Part shown: in pieces, positions 8,791-16,875 of the stretch
Position numbering within the stretch: the first letter of the stretch is position 1
Layout of the letters: each line of letters opens with the position of its first letter
Source of the DNA: Pseudomonadota bacterium
GTDB taxonomy: Bacteria > Pseudomonadota > Alphaproteobacteria > Rhizobiales > Rhizobiaceae
Assembly (NCBI GenBank): GCA_023444445.1
Contig: JAEXMK010000083.1
Coordinates: 1-57,082, forward strand
Direction: 5' to 3'
DNA length: 57,082 bases
Position numbers and translations under genes: made by a program
Notes under the pieces: generated by a model
What the model saw: only the letters and a program-made list of their open reading frames with translations
Database searches by the model: none
What the model was told of the DNA's origin: nothing

Positions 8791-8820
8791 TTGACAGACA
8801 TATATTATGGCATACCATAA
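8791..8820 (+). promoter_or_regulatory. Promoter with GntR operator site 3
   Basis: TTGACA (8791-8796) with TACCAT (8813-8818) at 16-base spacing form a plausible sigma-70 promoter. The repeat TATTATGGCATACCATAA (8803-8820) covers the spacer and -10. Read on the minus strand it matches site 2 at 17 of 18 positions. This geometry suits repression of the operon starting at 8848. Confidence 0.7.
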
Positions 8821-8847
8821 GACATCATATCTACGGAGAGAACGCCC

Positions 8848-9450
8848 ATGTCCATCCAGATCCGCAAGACCCTGCTGCAGGTCGAAACGACGTTGATTGA
8901 AGGGGGTAAGGCCGCAGCAGTGCCTCTGAAACTGTTCAGCGCTATCGCGGTGGTAAAAAATCCCTGGGCGGGAAAAGGCTTCGTGGAAAATCTGAAGCCG
9001 GAAATTCATGCCGGTGCGCCCGTGCTCGGTGAGTTGCTGACGAAGATGATCCTCGATGCAGTCGGTTCTGGCGAAGCTGTAGAGGCTTACGGCAAGGCCG
9101 CGGTCGTTGGGCTGGATGGCGAAATTGAACATGCCTCCGCGCTCATTCACACGCTGCGCTTTGGGAACCACTATCGTCAGGCAGTGGGCGCCAAGTCCTA
9201 TCTCGCCTTTTGCAACACCCGCGGTCCGGGCAATGCACCGATCATGATCCCGCTGATGGACAAGAACGACGAGGGCCGTCGCTCGCATTACCTCACCATC
9301 CAGACCGCCATTCCCGATGCCCCGGCCGCCGATGAGATCGTTGTGGCGCTTGGCGCCTCCGTTGGTGGTCGACCCCATCACCGCATTGGCGATCGCTACC
9401 AGGATCTGAAGGATCTCGGTCAGGACGTTGCCAATCCGGCCGGCGTTTGA
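8848..9450 (+). CDS. AA_synth (DUF1185) family protein
   Basis: 200 residues, typical of the DUF1185 'amino acid synthesis' family. Recognisable segments include IRKTLLQVETTLIEGGKA, AVVKNPWAGKGF and the C-terminal VALGASVGGRPHHRIGDRYQ. A representative structure has a chorismate-mutase-like fold, but no enzymatic activity is established to my knowledge. It is the first gene of a long operon with a two-component flavin monooxygenase, hydrolase and two aldehyde dehydrogenases, so a role in processing a ring-opened or cyclic nitrogen compound is more plausible here than biosynthesis. GGAGAG lies about 8 bases before the ATG. Confidence 0.85.
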   Translation: MSIQIRKTLLQVETTLIEGGKAAAVPLKLFSAIAVVKNPWAGKGFVENLKPEIHAGAPVLGELLTKMILDAVGSGEAVEAYGKAAVVGLDGEIEHASALIHTLRFGNHYRQAVGAKSYLAFCNTRGPGNAPIMIPLMDKNDEGRRSHYLTIQTAIPDAPAADEIVVALGASVGGRPHHRIGDRYQDLKDLGQDVANPAGV

Positions 9451-9461
9451 GGGCGCAGCCA

Positions 9462-10307
9462 ATGCACGAGGCTACCGCTACCTCACGGGTCAATGTTGCA
9501 AAGGCAGGTGCTGCCGCGCTCCCTCGCAAGACGACAGAGGGTGGGGCGGCCTATTTTGAAGCGGGTGCCGGCGAGGACCTGATCCTCATCCACGGCGTCG
9601 GCATGCGGCTTGAAGCCTGGGAGCCGCAGATCGAGGCTTTTTCCCACACGCATCGCATCATTGCGGTCGACATGCCGGGTCATGGCGGCAGCGAACGGCT
9701 GCCTGCAGGCAGCACGCTTACGGATTTCGTCGGCTGGTTCGGCCGTTTTCTGGATGATATGCGGATCACCCGCGCCAATGTCGCCGGGCATTCCATGGGG
9801 GCGCTGATTTCCGGGGGTGCTGCTGCGAGCTTCGGCGATCGTGTCGCGCGCGTCGGTTACCTGAACGGTGTCTATCGCCGTGATCCTGCGGCGAAGGCGG
9901 CCGTGCTCGCGCGTGCTGCGGCCATCCGTGCAGAGGGCGTCGACAAGGAAGGCCCGCTGCTGCGCTGGTTCGGTGATGACGCCGAGAGCCAGCATGCGCG
10001 GGAACTGACACGTGGCTGGCTGGAAATGGTCGATCCGGAAGGTTACGCGGTCGCCTATACGGCTTTTGCCGGCGGCGACGAGACCTATGCGGATCGCTGG
10101 CCATCGGTCACCTGCCCGGCGCTTTTCCTGACCGGCTCCGACGACCCGAATTCGACGCCCTTGATGGCCGAACAGATGGCGGCGATTACGCCGCGCGGTT
10201 ACGCTCGCATCGTTGATGCACACCGGCATATGGTCAATCTGACCGCACCTGAAACTGTCAATGCATTGATGGCCGAATGGCTGGCTATTGAGGAGGAGCC
10301 GCGATGA
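9462..10307 (+). CDS. Alpha/beta hydrolase
   Basis: 281 residues from the ATG at 9462. Alpha/beta hydrolase features: oxyanion-loop LIHGVGMRLEAWEP, nucleophile elbow AGHSMGALISGG (Ser of GHSMG), and catalytic His in DAHRHMVNLTAPE; an Asp in TGSDDPNSTP is the likely acid. It starts 11 bases after the AA_synth gene and overlaps the flavin reductase gene by ATGA. In N-heterocycle pathways a hydrolase of this kind cleaves an amide or enamide after oxidative ring opening, so hydrolysis of a C-N or ester bond is a reasonable guess. The true substrate is unknown. Confidence 0.85.
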   Translation: MHEATATSRVNVAKAGAAALPRKTTEGGAAYFEAGAGEDLILIHGVGMRLEAWEPQIEAFSHTHRIIAVDMPGHGGSERLPAGSTLTDFVGWFGRFLDDMRITRANVAGHSMGALISGGAAASFGDRVARVGYLNGVYRRDPAAKAAVLARAAAIRAEGVDKEGPLLRWFGDDAESQHARELTRGWLEMVDPEGYAVAYTAFAGGDETYADRWPSVTCPALFLTGSDDPNSTPLMAEQMAAITPRGYARIVDAHRHMVNLTAPETVNALMAEWLAIEEEPR

Positions 10308-11242
10308 CTGTTGCAACGCTTGACCCGCGCGCCTTGCGCGACGCCTTCGGCGCTTTCGTGACGGGAGTAACGATCGTGACCACGCGGGATGACGCGGGAA
10401 AGCCCGTGGGCTTCACCGCAAATTCCTTCACTTCCGTTTCGCTCGACCCTCCGCTTCTTTTGATCTGTCTCGCACGCACCTCGCGAAATTTCTTGACCAT
10501 GACCGGAGCGAAAAACTTCGCCGTCAACATTCTGTCGGAAAGCCAGAAGGACCTGTCCAATACCTTCGCGCGCCCGGTAGAGGATCGTTTTGCCGCCGCC
10601 GAATGGTCGGATGCGCCGCAGGGTTCGCCTGTCTTTGCCGATGTCGCGGCCTGGTTTGAGTGCAACATGCAGGAAGTCATCGAAGCGGGTGATCATGTCA
10701 TCCTGCTCGGCCGCATCGGTGCTTTCGACAATAGCGGCATGAATGGTCTCGGTTATGCCCGCGGCGGTTATTTTACGCCGATGCTGGCCGCAAAGGCGGT
10801 TTCGGCGGCGGCAGAGGGTGAAATTGTCGTCGGCGCGGTTCTCGAACGGCGTGGCGAGATTTACCTTCTTGGAGATAAGATTCTGTCGTTGCCAGGCTGT
10901 GTCGTCGCGAGCGGTGATCCGGTCGCGGCGCTGTCTTCGCTGCTTGGGGAACTTACCGGACTGTCAGTCCACACTGGCTTTCTCTATTCCGTTTATGAAA
11001 ACAAGGCGGATGGACGCCAGCATATCGTCTATCACGCACTTGCCGAAGGTGACGATGCACCGCGTCAGGGCCGCTTCCTGTCGCCCGGCGCGCTCGGCTC
11101 CGCAAAATTCGACTCCGGCTCAACAGCGGATATCGTCAATCGTTTCGCACTGGAAAGCTCCATCGGTAATTTCGGCGTCTATGTCGGCAACGAGACCGCC
11201 GGCAAGGTCCATCCCATTTCCATGAAGGGGGCAAACCCATGA
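10304..11242 (+). CDS. Flavin reductase with C-terminal degenerate Nudix-like domain
   Basis: 312 residues, about twice the length of a plain flavin reductase. Residues 1-165 form a FMN-dependent reductase domain (AFGAFVTGVTIVTTRD, GFTANSFTSVSLDPPLLLIC). They should supply reduced flavin to the monooxygenase encoded next, whose start overlaps by ATGA. Residues 175-290 read like a Nudix fold: GAVLERRGEIYLLGDK, LPGCVVASGDP, LGELTGLSVHTGFLYSVYE. In the Nudix box the position-7 Glu is Gly and the Arg-Glu pair is Ser-Leu, so hydrolase activity is unlikely; it may bind a nucleotide, flavin or partner. Domain assignment of the second half is by eye. Confidence 0.85.
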   Translation: MTVATLDPRALRDAFGAFVTGVTIVTTRDDAGKPVGFTANSFTSVSLDPPLLLICLARTSRNFLTMTGAKNFAVNILSESQKDLSNTFARPVEDRFAAAEWSDAPQGSPVFADVAAWFECNMQEVIEAGDHVILLGRIGAFDNSGMNGLGYARGGYFTPMLAAKAVSAAAEGEIVVGAVLERRGEIYLLGDKILSLPGCVVASGDPVAALSSLLGELTGLSVHTGFLYSVYENKADGRQHIVYHALAEGDDAPRQGRFLSPGALGSAKFDSGSTADIVNRFALESSIGNFGVYVGNETAGKVHPISMKGANP

Positions 11243-12279
11243 AATTTTCGCTCTTCGTCCACATGGAGCGGCTGGACGCCTCGCAAGATCACAAGACCCT
11301 CTATGAGGAGTTCGTTACCCTTTGCGAAATCGCCGATCGTGGTGGCATGCATGCCATCTGGACCGGCGAACATCACGGCATGGATTTCACCATTGCCCCG
11401 AACCCCTTCGTGACGATCGCTGATCTGGCCCGCCGCACGAAGACGGCGCGTCTCGGTACCGGCACAGTGATCGCGCCCTTCTGGCATCCGATCAAGCTTG
11501 CCGGCGAAGCGGCGATGACGGACCTCATCTGCGATGGCCGTCTTGATATAGGTATTGCCCGTGGTGCTTATTCCTTTGAATATGAGCGGCTGCTTCCTGG
11601 CCTTGATGCCTGGAGCGCCGGGCAGCGCATGCGTGAGCTGATACCCGCTGTCAAAGGTGTGTGGGCGGGCGATTACGCGCATGACGGCGAGTTCTACAAG
11701 TTCCCCGCCACTACGTCGGCCCCCAAGCCGCTGCAGCAACCCTTTCCGCCTATCTGGGTGGCAGCGCGCGATCCGAATTCTCACGAATTTGCCGTTGCCA
11801 ATGATTGCAATGTGCAGGTGACGCCGCTGTGGCAGGGCGACGATGAGGTGGAAACCCTGATGGGCCGCTTCAACGATGCCTGCGCCAAGAACCCCGAAAA
11901 ACAGCGCCCGAAAATCATGCTGCTGCGCCACACCTATGTCGGTTCCAACGAGGCCGACATCGCGCAGGCCGCCCATGAGATGAGCGTCTATTACAATTAC
12001 TTCTTCGCCTGGTTCAAAAACGAGAAGCCGGTTCATCAGGGCCTTATCGAGCGTATTTCACCGGAGGATATTGCTGGAAACGCCATGCTCTCCGGCGATG
12101 TCATGCGCAACAACAACGTCATCGGGGATGCCGATGAGGTCATTGCCCGGCTCAAGGCCTATGAGGCCATGGGTTATGACGAATATTCCTTCTGGATCGA
12201 TACAGGCATGAGTTTCGAGCGGAAAAAGGCGTCGTTGGAACGTTTCCTGTCCGACGTCATGCCGGCTTTTGCGGAGTAA
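11239..12279 (+). CDS. Luciferase-like (LLM class) flavin-dependent monooxygenase
   Basis: 346 residues with the bacterial luciferase-like TIM barrel: MKFSLFVHMER, ADRGGMHAIWTGEHHGMDF, ARLGTGTVIAPFWHPIKLA, DGRLDIGIARGAYSFEYERL. Such proteins use reduced FMN from a partner reductase and oxygen to oxidise or cleave small organics. The reductase gene directly precedes and overlaps it. Relatives open rings (RutA on uracil, the PyrA-type enzymes on pyridine) or cleave C-S and C-N bonds. With the aldehyde dehydrogenase, hydrolase and semialdehyde dehydrogenase in the same operon, it is probably the initiating enzyme of the pathway. Confidence 0.9.
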   Translation: MKFSLFVHMERLDASQDHKTLYEEFVTLCEIADRGGMHAIWTGEHHGMDFTIAPNPFVTIADLARRTKTARLGTGTVIAPFWHPIKLAGEAAMTDLICDGRLDIGIARGAYSFEYERLLPGLDAWSAGQRMRELIPAVKGVWAGDYAHDGEFYKFPATTSAPKPLQQPFPPIWVAARDPNSHEFAVANDCNVQVTPLWQGDDEVETLMGRFNDACAKNPEKQRPKIMLLRHTYVGSNEADIAQAAHEMSVYYNYFFAWFKNEKPVHQGLIERISPEDIAGNAMLSGDVMRNNNVIGDADEVIARLKAYEAMGYDEYSFWIDTGMSFERKKASLERFLSDVMPAFAE

Positions 12280-12283
12280 AATA

Positions 12284-13750
12284 ATGCGCCGTTTTCAATG
12301 CTATATCGATGGACGTTTCGAGGACGGCGAGGGGCGCTTTTCCAGCCTCGATCCCGCGACTGGCCAACCCTGGGCGGAAATGCCGGAAAGCCGCGAGACG
12401 GATATTGGCCGCGCCGTCAATGCCGCGCACCGGGCACTTTACGAGGATGCCGCCTGGTCGAAACTGACGGCGACACAGCGCGGCAAGCTGCTCTATCGGC
12501 TGGCCGATCTGGTCGCGGAAAATGCCAAGACTCTGGCTGAGCTCGAAACCCGCGATACCGGCAAGATCATCCGCGAAACCTCCGCGCAGATAGCCTATGT
12601 CGCGGAGTATTACCGCTATTATGCAGGGCTCGCTGACAAGATCGAAGGCGCTTATCTGCCAATCGACAAGCCAGATATGGATGTCTGGCTGCGGCGGGAG
12701 CCGGTTGGCGTGGTAGCAGCCATTGTGCCGTGGAACAGCCAGCTGTTTCTCGCCGCCGTCAAGATCGGTCCGGCACTTGCCGCCGGCTGCACCATTGTCG
12801 TCAAGGCTTCGGAAGATGGGCCGGCACCGCTGCTGGAATTTGCCAGGCTGGTGCATGAGGCCGGTTTTCCGGCTGGCGTCGTTAATATCGTTACCGGCTT
12901 CGGCCCCTCCTGCGGCAATGCGCTTACGACCCATCCGAAAGTGGCTCATATCGCCTTTACCGGCGGGCCGGAAACGGCGCGTCATATCGTGCGCAATTCG
13001 GCGGAAAATCTCGCTTCGACATCTCTGGAACTCGGTGGAAAGTCGCCGATCCTCGTTTTTGCCGATGCTGATCTCGAAAGTGCTGCCAACGCTCAGGTGG
13101 CGGGTATTTTCGCGGCGACCGGCCAGAGTTGCGTTGCCGGTTCGCGGCTGATCATCGAAAAAAGCGTTAAGGACCGTTTCCTCCAGATTCTGGCTGGGAA
13201 GGCTGAGGCGATCCGCATTGGTTCACCGCTGGAGATGGCGACGGAAGTGGGGCCATTGGCGACGGAGCGCCAGCGCAAGCACATCGTCTCACTGGTTTCC
13301 GCCTCGGTAGATGCCGGCGCGAAGATCGTCACGGGTGGTGCGCCTGTGGCGGGTGAAGGCTATTTCTACCGGCCGACCATTCTCGATTGTGACGGCATCC
13401 GATCCCCCTCAATGGAAAAGGAATTTTTCGGCCCCGTTCTTTCGGTCGTTTCCTTTGAGACGGAGGCCGAAGCCATCGCGCTCGCCAACGATACCGTCTA
13501 CGGCCTCGCCTCCGGTGTTTTCACACAGAACCTGACACGCGCCCATCGTCTGATGAAGGCGATCCGTGCCGGCATCGTCTGGGTGAACACCTATCGCGCG
13601 GTCTCACCGATCGCGCCTTTCGGTGGCTTTGGTCTCTCTGGTGATGGACGCGAAGGCGGGCTTGCTGCGGCGCTCGATTACACGCGTACCAAGACCATTT
13701 GGCTGAGAACCTCCGACGATCCGATCCCCGATCCTTTTGTGATGCGGTGA
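12284..13750 (+). CDS. Aldehyde dehydrogenase
   Basis: 488 residues from the ATG at 12284, 9 bases after GGAG. NAD(P)-dependent ALDH signature: catalytic Glu in SLELGGKSPILVF, catalytic Cys in TGQSCVAGSRL, cofactor region PWNSQLFLAAVKIGPALAAG and FTGGPETARHI. It oxidises an aldehyde to an acid. Since it directly follows the LLM monooxygenase, the product aldehyde of that reaction is its most likely substrate. A second ALDH-family enzyme at 17966 closes the operon, and the two are clearly different in sequence. Confidence 0.92.
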   Translation: MRRFQCYIDGRFEDGEGRFSSLDPATGQPWAEMPESRETDIGRAVNAAHRALYEDAAWSKLTATQRGKLLYRLADLVAENAKTLAELETRDTGKIIRETSAQIAYVAEYYRYYAGLADKIEGAYLPIDKPDMDVWLRREPVGVVAAIVPWNSQLFLAAVKIGPALAAGCTIVVKASEDGPAPLLEFARLVHEAGFPAGVVNIVTGFGPSCGNALTTHPKVAHIAFTGGPETARHIVRNSAENLASTSLELGGKSPILVFADADLESAANAQVAGIFAATGQSCVAGSRLIIEKSVKDRFLQILAGKAEAIRIGSPLEMATEVGPLATERQRKHIVSLVSASVDAGAKIVTGGAPVAGEGYFYRPTILDCDGIRSPSMEKEFFGPVLSVVSFETEAEAIALANDTVYGLASGVFTQNLTRAHRLMKAIRAGIVWVNTYRAVSPIAPFGGFGLSGDGREGGLAAALDYTRTKTIWLRTSDDPIPDPFVMR

Positions 13751-13754
13751 GCCG

Positions 13755-14069
13755 ATGTTTTACGAGATCCGTACCTACAGGCTGAAGAACGGCGCCATCC
13801 CGGCCTATCTCAAGGTCGTGGAGGAAGAGGGTATCGAAATCCAGAAAAGCCACCTTGGCGAACTTGTGGGTTACTTCTTTTCCGAGATCGGCCCGATCAA
13901 CGAAATTGTCCATATCTGGGCTTTTACGAGCCTTGATGACCGGGAGGAGCGGCGCGCAAAGCTGATGGCCGATCCGCGCTGGTTGTCATTCCTGCCGAAA
14001 ATCCGCGATCTCATCGAGGTCGCGGAAAACAAGATCATGAAGCCGGCACGGTTTTCACCGTTGAAGTGA
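13755..14069 (+). CDS. NIPSNAP family protein
   Basis: 104 residues, one dimeric alpha/beta barrel-like NIPSNAP domain: MFYEIRTYRLKNGAIPAYLK at the start and IVHIWAFTSLDDREERRAKL in the middle. Small NIPSNAP proteins recur in catabolic operons with monooxygenases, but their biochemical role is not settled. The start lies 4 bases after the aldehyde dehydrogenase stop, so translation is probably coupled. Confidence 0.88.
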   Translation: MFYEIRTYRLKNGAIPAYLKVVEEEGIEIQKSHLGELVGYFFSEIGPINEIVHIWAFTSLDDREERRAKLMADPRWLSFLPKIRDLIEVAENKIMKPARFSPLK

Positions 14070-14126
14070 AAGCCACCGGCCGCGACGTGCATGCCAACGA
14101 CAAGCTCTAAAACGGAGTAAGGGAAC

Positions 14127-15137
14127 ATGAGATCGAAACTGGTATTGACGACATGCGCAGCACTTTTCGCCCTAGGCACGGCCGCGCAGGCGAGTGATCT
14201 GGTCTTTTCCAGCTGGGGAGGAACCACGCAGGACGCCCAGAAGGCGGCCTGGGCTGAGAAATTCATGGTCGAAACCGGCGTTAACGTGCTGCAGGACGGT
14301 CCGACTGACTATGGTAAGCTGAAGGCCATGGTCGAGGCAAACGGTGTGACATGGGATGTGGTGGATGTCGAAGGCGACTATGCCGCGCAGGCTGGGCCCA
14401 AGGGTCTGCTTGAGAAACTGGATTTCAGCGTCATAGACAAAACGAAACTCGACCCCCGCTTCGTGACGGATTACTCCGTCGGCAGCTTTTATTATTCCTT
14501 CGTCATCGGCTGCAATGTCGATGCCGTCGCCGCCTGCCCCAAAAGCTGGGCCGATCTCTTCGATACAGCAAAATTCCCGGGCAAGCGCACCTTCTACAAG
14601 TGGTCGGCGCCGGGTGTGATCGAGGCGGCACTTCTGGCCGACGGCGTTGCGGCCGACAAGCTTTATCCGCTTGATCTCGATCGTGCTTTCAAGAAGCTCG
14701 ACACGATCAAATCGGATATCATCTGGTGGTCCGGCGGCGCGCAGTCGCAGCAGTTGATTGCGTCCGCTGAAGCGCCCTTCGGCAGCGTCTGGAATGGCCG
14801 CATGACCGCGCTCGAGCAGAGCGGCGTCAAGGTGGAGACCTCCTGGGAGCAGAACATTACCGCGGCGGATTCGCTTGTCGTACCGAAGGGAACGAAGAAT
14901 AAGGATGTGGCAATGAAGTTTATCGCCTTGGCAACGTCCGCGCAGGCGCAGGCGGATATGGCGACGGCGACGGGTTATGCCCCGGTCAATATCGAATCCG
15001 CTAAGCTTATGGATCCGAAAGTCGCCAAATCCCTCCCAGACCAGCAGACCGCAAGCCAGGTCAATGCTGACATGAACTACTGGGCGCAGCATCGCGATGA
15101 AATCGGCGAGCGCTGGTACGCCTGGCAGGCGAAATAA
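14127..15137 (+). CDS. Polyamine-type ABC transporter, periplasmic binding protein
   Basis: 336 residues. A signal peptide (MRSKLVLTTCAALFALGTAAQA, cleavage after AQA) leads into a PotD/PotF-like fold beginning DLVFSSWGGTTQDAQKAAWA. Other family segments are LGTAA-proximal GLLEKLDF, CPKSWADLFDTAKFPGKR, and a late KGTKNKDVAMKFIALATSA. It probably binds the same growth substrate, or a related cation, as the operon degrades. It is preceded by a 57-base gap after the NIPSNAP gene and followed by a strong hairpin, then the two permeases and ATPase. Confidence 0.9.
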   Translation: MRSKLVLTTCAALFALGTAAQASDLVFSSWGGTTQDAQKAAWAEKFMVETGVNVLQDGPTDYGKLKAMVEANGVTWDVVDVEGDYAAQAGPKGLLEKLDFSVIDKTKLDPRFVTDYSVGSFYYSFVIGCNVDAVAACPKSWADLFDTAKFPGKRTFYKWSAPGVIEAALLADGVAADKLYPLDLDRAFKKLDTIKSDIIWWSGGAQSQQLIASAEAPFGSVWNGRMTALEQSGVKVETSWEQNITAADSLVVPKGTKNKDVAMKFIALATSAQAQADMATATGYAPVNIESAKLMDPKVAKSLPDQQTASQVNADMNYWAQHRDEIGERWYAWQAK

Positions 15138-15144
15138 GATAACG

Positions 15145-15177
15145 GCGCGGGCTGCCACGGGCGTCCGCGCAATTTTT
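15145..15177 (+). terminator. Hairpin with T run between binding protein and permease genes
   Basis: GCGCGG (15145-15150) pairs with CCGCGC (15165-15170), with TTTTT at 15173-15177. It could attenuate transcription so that the binding protein is made in excess over the membrane parts, as the hairpin at 5969 may do in the first transporter. Confidence 0.5.
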
Positions 15178-15197
15178 CTCGTCCGGGAGGTTTGGAC

Positions 15198-16073
15198 ATG
15201 GTCTCGCTTACCGATGAAACAGTCAGAACAGGGCCAAAGCCGCAGGTGACATTCCGGGCAGGCAATTTTGCCGCCACCCTGCCGGCGCTCGGTCTTCTCA
15301 TTCTGTTCTTTGTTGTTCCTGTTCTCATCCTGCTGTCGCGCAGCGTGAGCGAACCCGTCTTCGGCCTTGGCAACTATGCCGAGCTCCTGGGCAGTTCCAC
15401 ATATCTGAAAATCTTCTTCAATACCTTCGCGGTGTCGGCGCTGGTGACGGCTGTGTCGCTGGCAATCGGCTTTCCGGTCGCCTGGGCGCTTGCCATCATG
15501 CCCTCACGGCTTGCCTCGATCGTTTTTGCCATCCTGCTTCTTTCCATGTGGACCAATCTTTTGGCGCGTACCTATGCCTGGATGGTGCTGTTGCAGCGAA
15601 CGGGTGTCGTGAACAAGACGCTGATGGGGCTCGGCATAATCGACAAGCCGCTGGCGCTCGTCAACAATCTCACCGGCGTGACGATCGGCATGACCTATAT
15701 CATGCTGCCTTTCATCATCATTCCGCTCTATGGCGTCATTCGCAAGATCGATCCGGCCATACTGCAGGCGGCGGCTCTGTGCGGAGCAACCCGCTGGCAG
15801 GCACTCACGCGCATTCTCATTCCTCTTGCCGCACCCGGCATGATGGCCGGCGCCCTGATGGTCTTCGTCATGTCGCTCGGTTACTTCGTCACGCCAGCGC
15901 TGCTTGGCGGCACGGCGAACATGATGCTCGCCGAACTCATCGCCCAATTTGTGCAGTCACTGGTCAACTGGGGCATGGGGGGAGCTGCTGCCTTTGTCCT
16001 TCTGGTGGTCACGCTCGCTCTTTATGCGGTGCAGCTGAAATTCTTCGGCTCGACCGGGGCAGGGGGGCGCTGA
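15198..16073 (+). CDS. Polyamine-type ABC transporter permease (PotB-like)
   Basis: 291 residues from the ATG at 15198, chosen because GGGAGG (15185-15190) lies 7 bases upstream. Six hydrophobic segments, the first GLLILFFVVPVLILL. The EAA loop reads LQAAALCGATRWQALTRILI, the site that contacts the ATPase. Inner membrane. It is followed after one base by the second permease. Together they should form the heterodimeric channel of a spermidine/putrescine-like importer. Confidence 0.91.
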   Translation: MVSLTDETVRTGPKPQVTFRAGNFAATLPALGLLILFFVVPVLILLSRSVSEPVFGLGNYAELLGSSTYLKIFFNTFAVSALVTAVSLAIGFPVAWALAIMPSRLASIVFAILLLSMWTNLLARTYAWMVLLQRTGVVNKTLMGLGIIDKPLALVNNLTGVTIGMTYIMLPFIIIPLYGVIRKIDPAILQAAALCGATRWQALTRILIPLAAPGMMAGALMVFVMSLGYFVTPALLGGTANMMLAELIAQFVQSLVNWGMGGAAAFVLLVVTLALYAVQLKFFGSTGAGGR

Positions 16074-16074
16074 C

Positions 16075-16875
16075 ATGCTGTTGAACTATAACAGCCTCGG
16101 CCTGTGGAAATGGCTGCTCCTCCTCATCACTGTGCTGACCTCGGCATTTCTGATCCTCCCGATCGTTTTCATCGCCGCTCTGTCCTTTGGCTCATCACAA
16201 TGGCTAATCTTTCCGCCGCCCGGCTGGACGCTGAAATGGTATGCGGATTTCTTCGCTGACCCCAGATGGCTGGAGGCCGCCTGGACGAGCCTGCGCATTG
16301 CGCTGATGGTGACGGTACTCTCCGTGTTGATAGGTCTCGTGGCTTCTTTCGGCCTGGTGCGTGGCCGGTTCATCGGGCGCGGCACGCTGCGTGCGCTGTT
16401 CATGACGCCGATGATCCTGCCCGTTGTGGTTCTTGCGGTGGCACTCTATGCATTTTTCCTGAAACTTGGCCTTGCTGGCACGACAACCGGTTTCGTCATC
16501 GCCCATCTTGTCGTCGCATTGCCTTTTTCCATTCTGGCGCTGACCGGCGCACTTGAGGGTTTCGACAAGTCGATAGAGGATGCGGCGGTGCTGTGTGGCG
16601 CGAGCCCGTTGCAGGCGAAAATTCGTATCACGCTTCCTGCCATCAGCCACGGGCTGTTCTCGGCGGCGATCTTTTCCTTCCTTACCTCCTGGGATGAAGT
16701 GGTGCTGGCGATCTTCATGGCAAGCCCGACATTGCAGACGTTGCCGGTGAAAATCTGGGCGACGCTGCGTCAGGATCTGACGCCTGTCATCGCCGCCGCC
16801 TCCACGCTTCTCATCGCGGTGACCATCATTCTCATGCTGCTTGTCGCGGCTGTGCGAAAAGGACTGAAAACATGA
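16075..16875 (+). CDS. Polyamine-type ABC transporter permease (PotC-like)
   Basis: 266 residues, inner membrane, with hydrophobic segments such as LLLLITVLTSAFLILPIVFI and a conserved EAA loop IEDAAVLCGASPLQAKIRIT followed by LPAISHGLFSAAIFSFLTSW. PotC-type partner of the preceding permease. Its stop overlaps the start of the ATPase gene by ATGA, so the transporter genes are translationally coupled. Confidence 0.91.
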   Translation: MLLNYNSLGLWKWLLLLITVLTSAFLILPIVFIAALSFGSSQWLIFPPPGWTLKWYADFFADPRWLEAAWTSLRIALMVTVLSVLIGLVASFGLVRGRFIGRGTLRALFMTPMILPVVVLAVALYAFFLKLGLAGTTTGFVIAHLVVALPFSILALTGALEGFDKSIEDAAVLCGASPLQAKIRITLPAISHGLFSAAIFSFLTSWDEVVLAIFMASPTLQTLPVKIWATLRQDLTPVIAAASTLLIAVTIILMLLVAAVRKGLKT

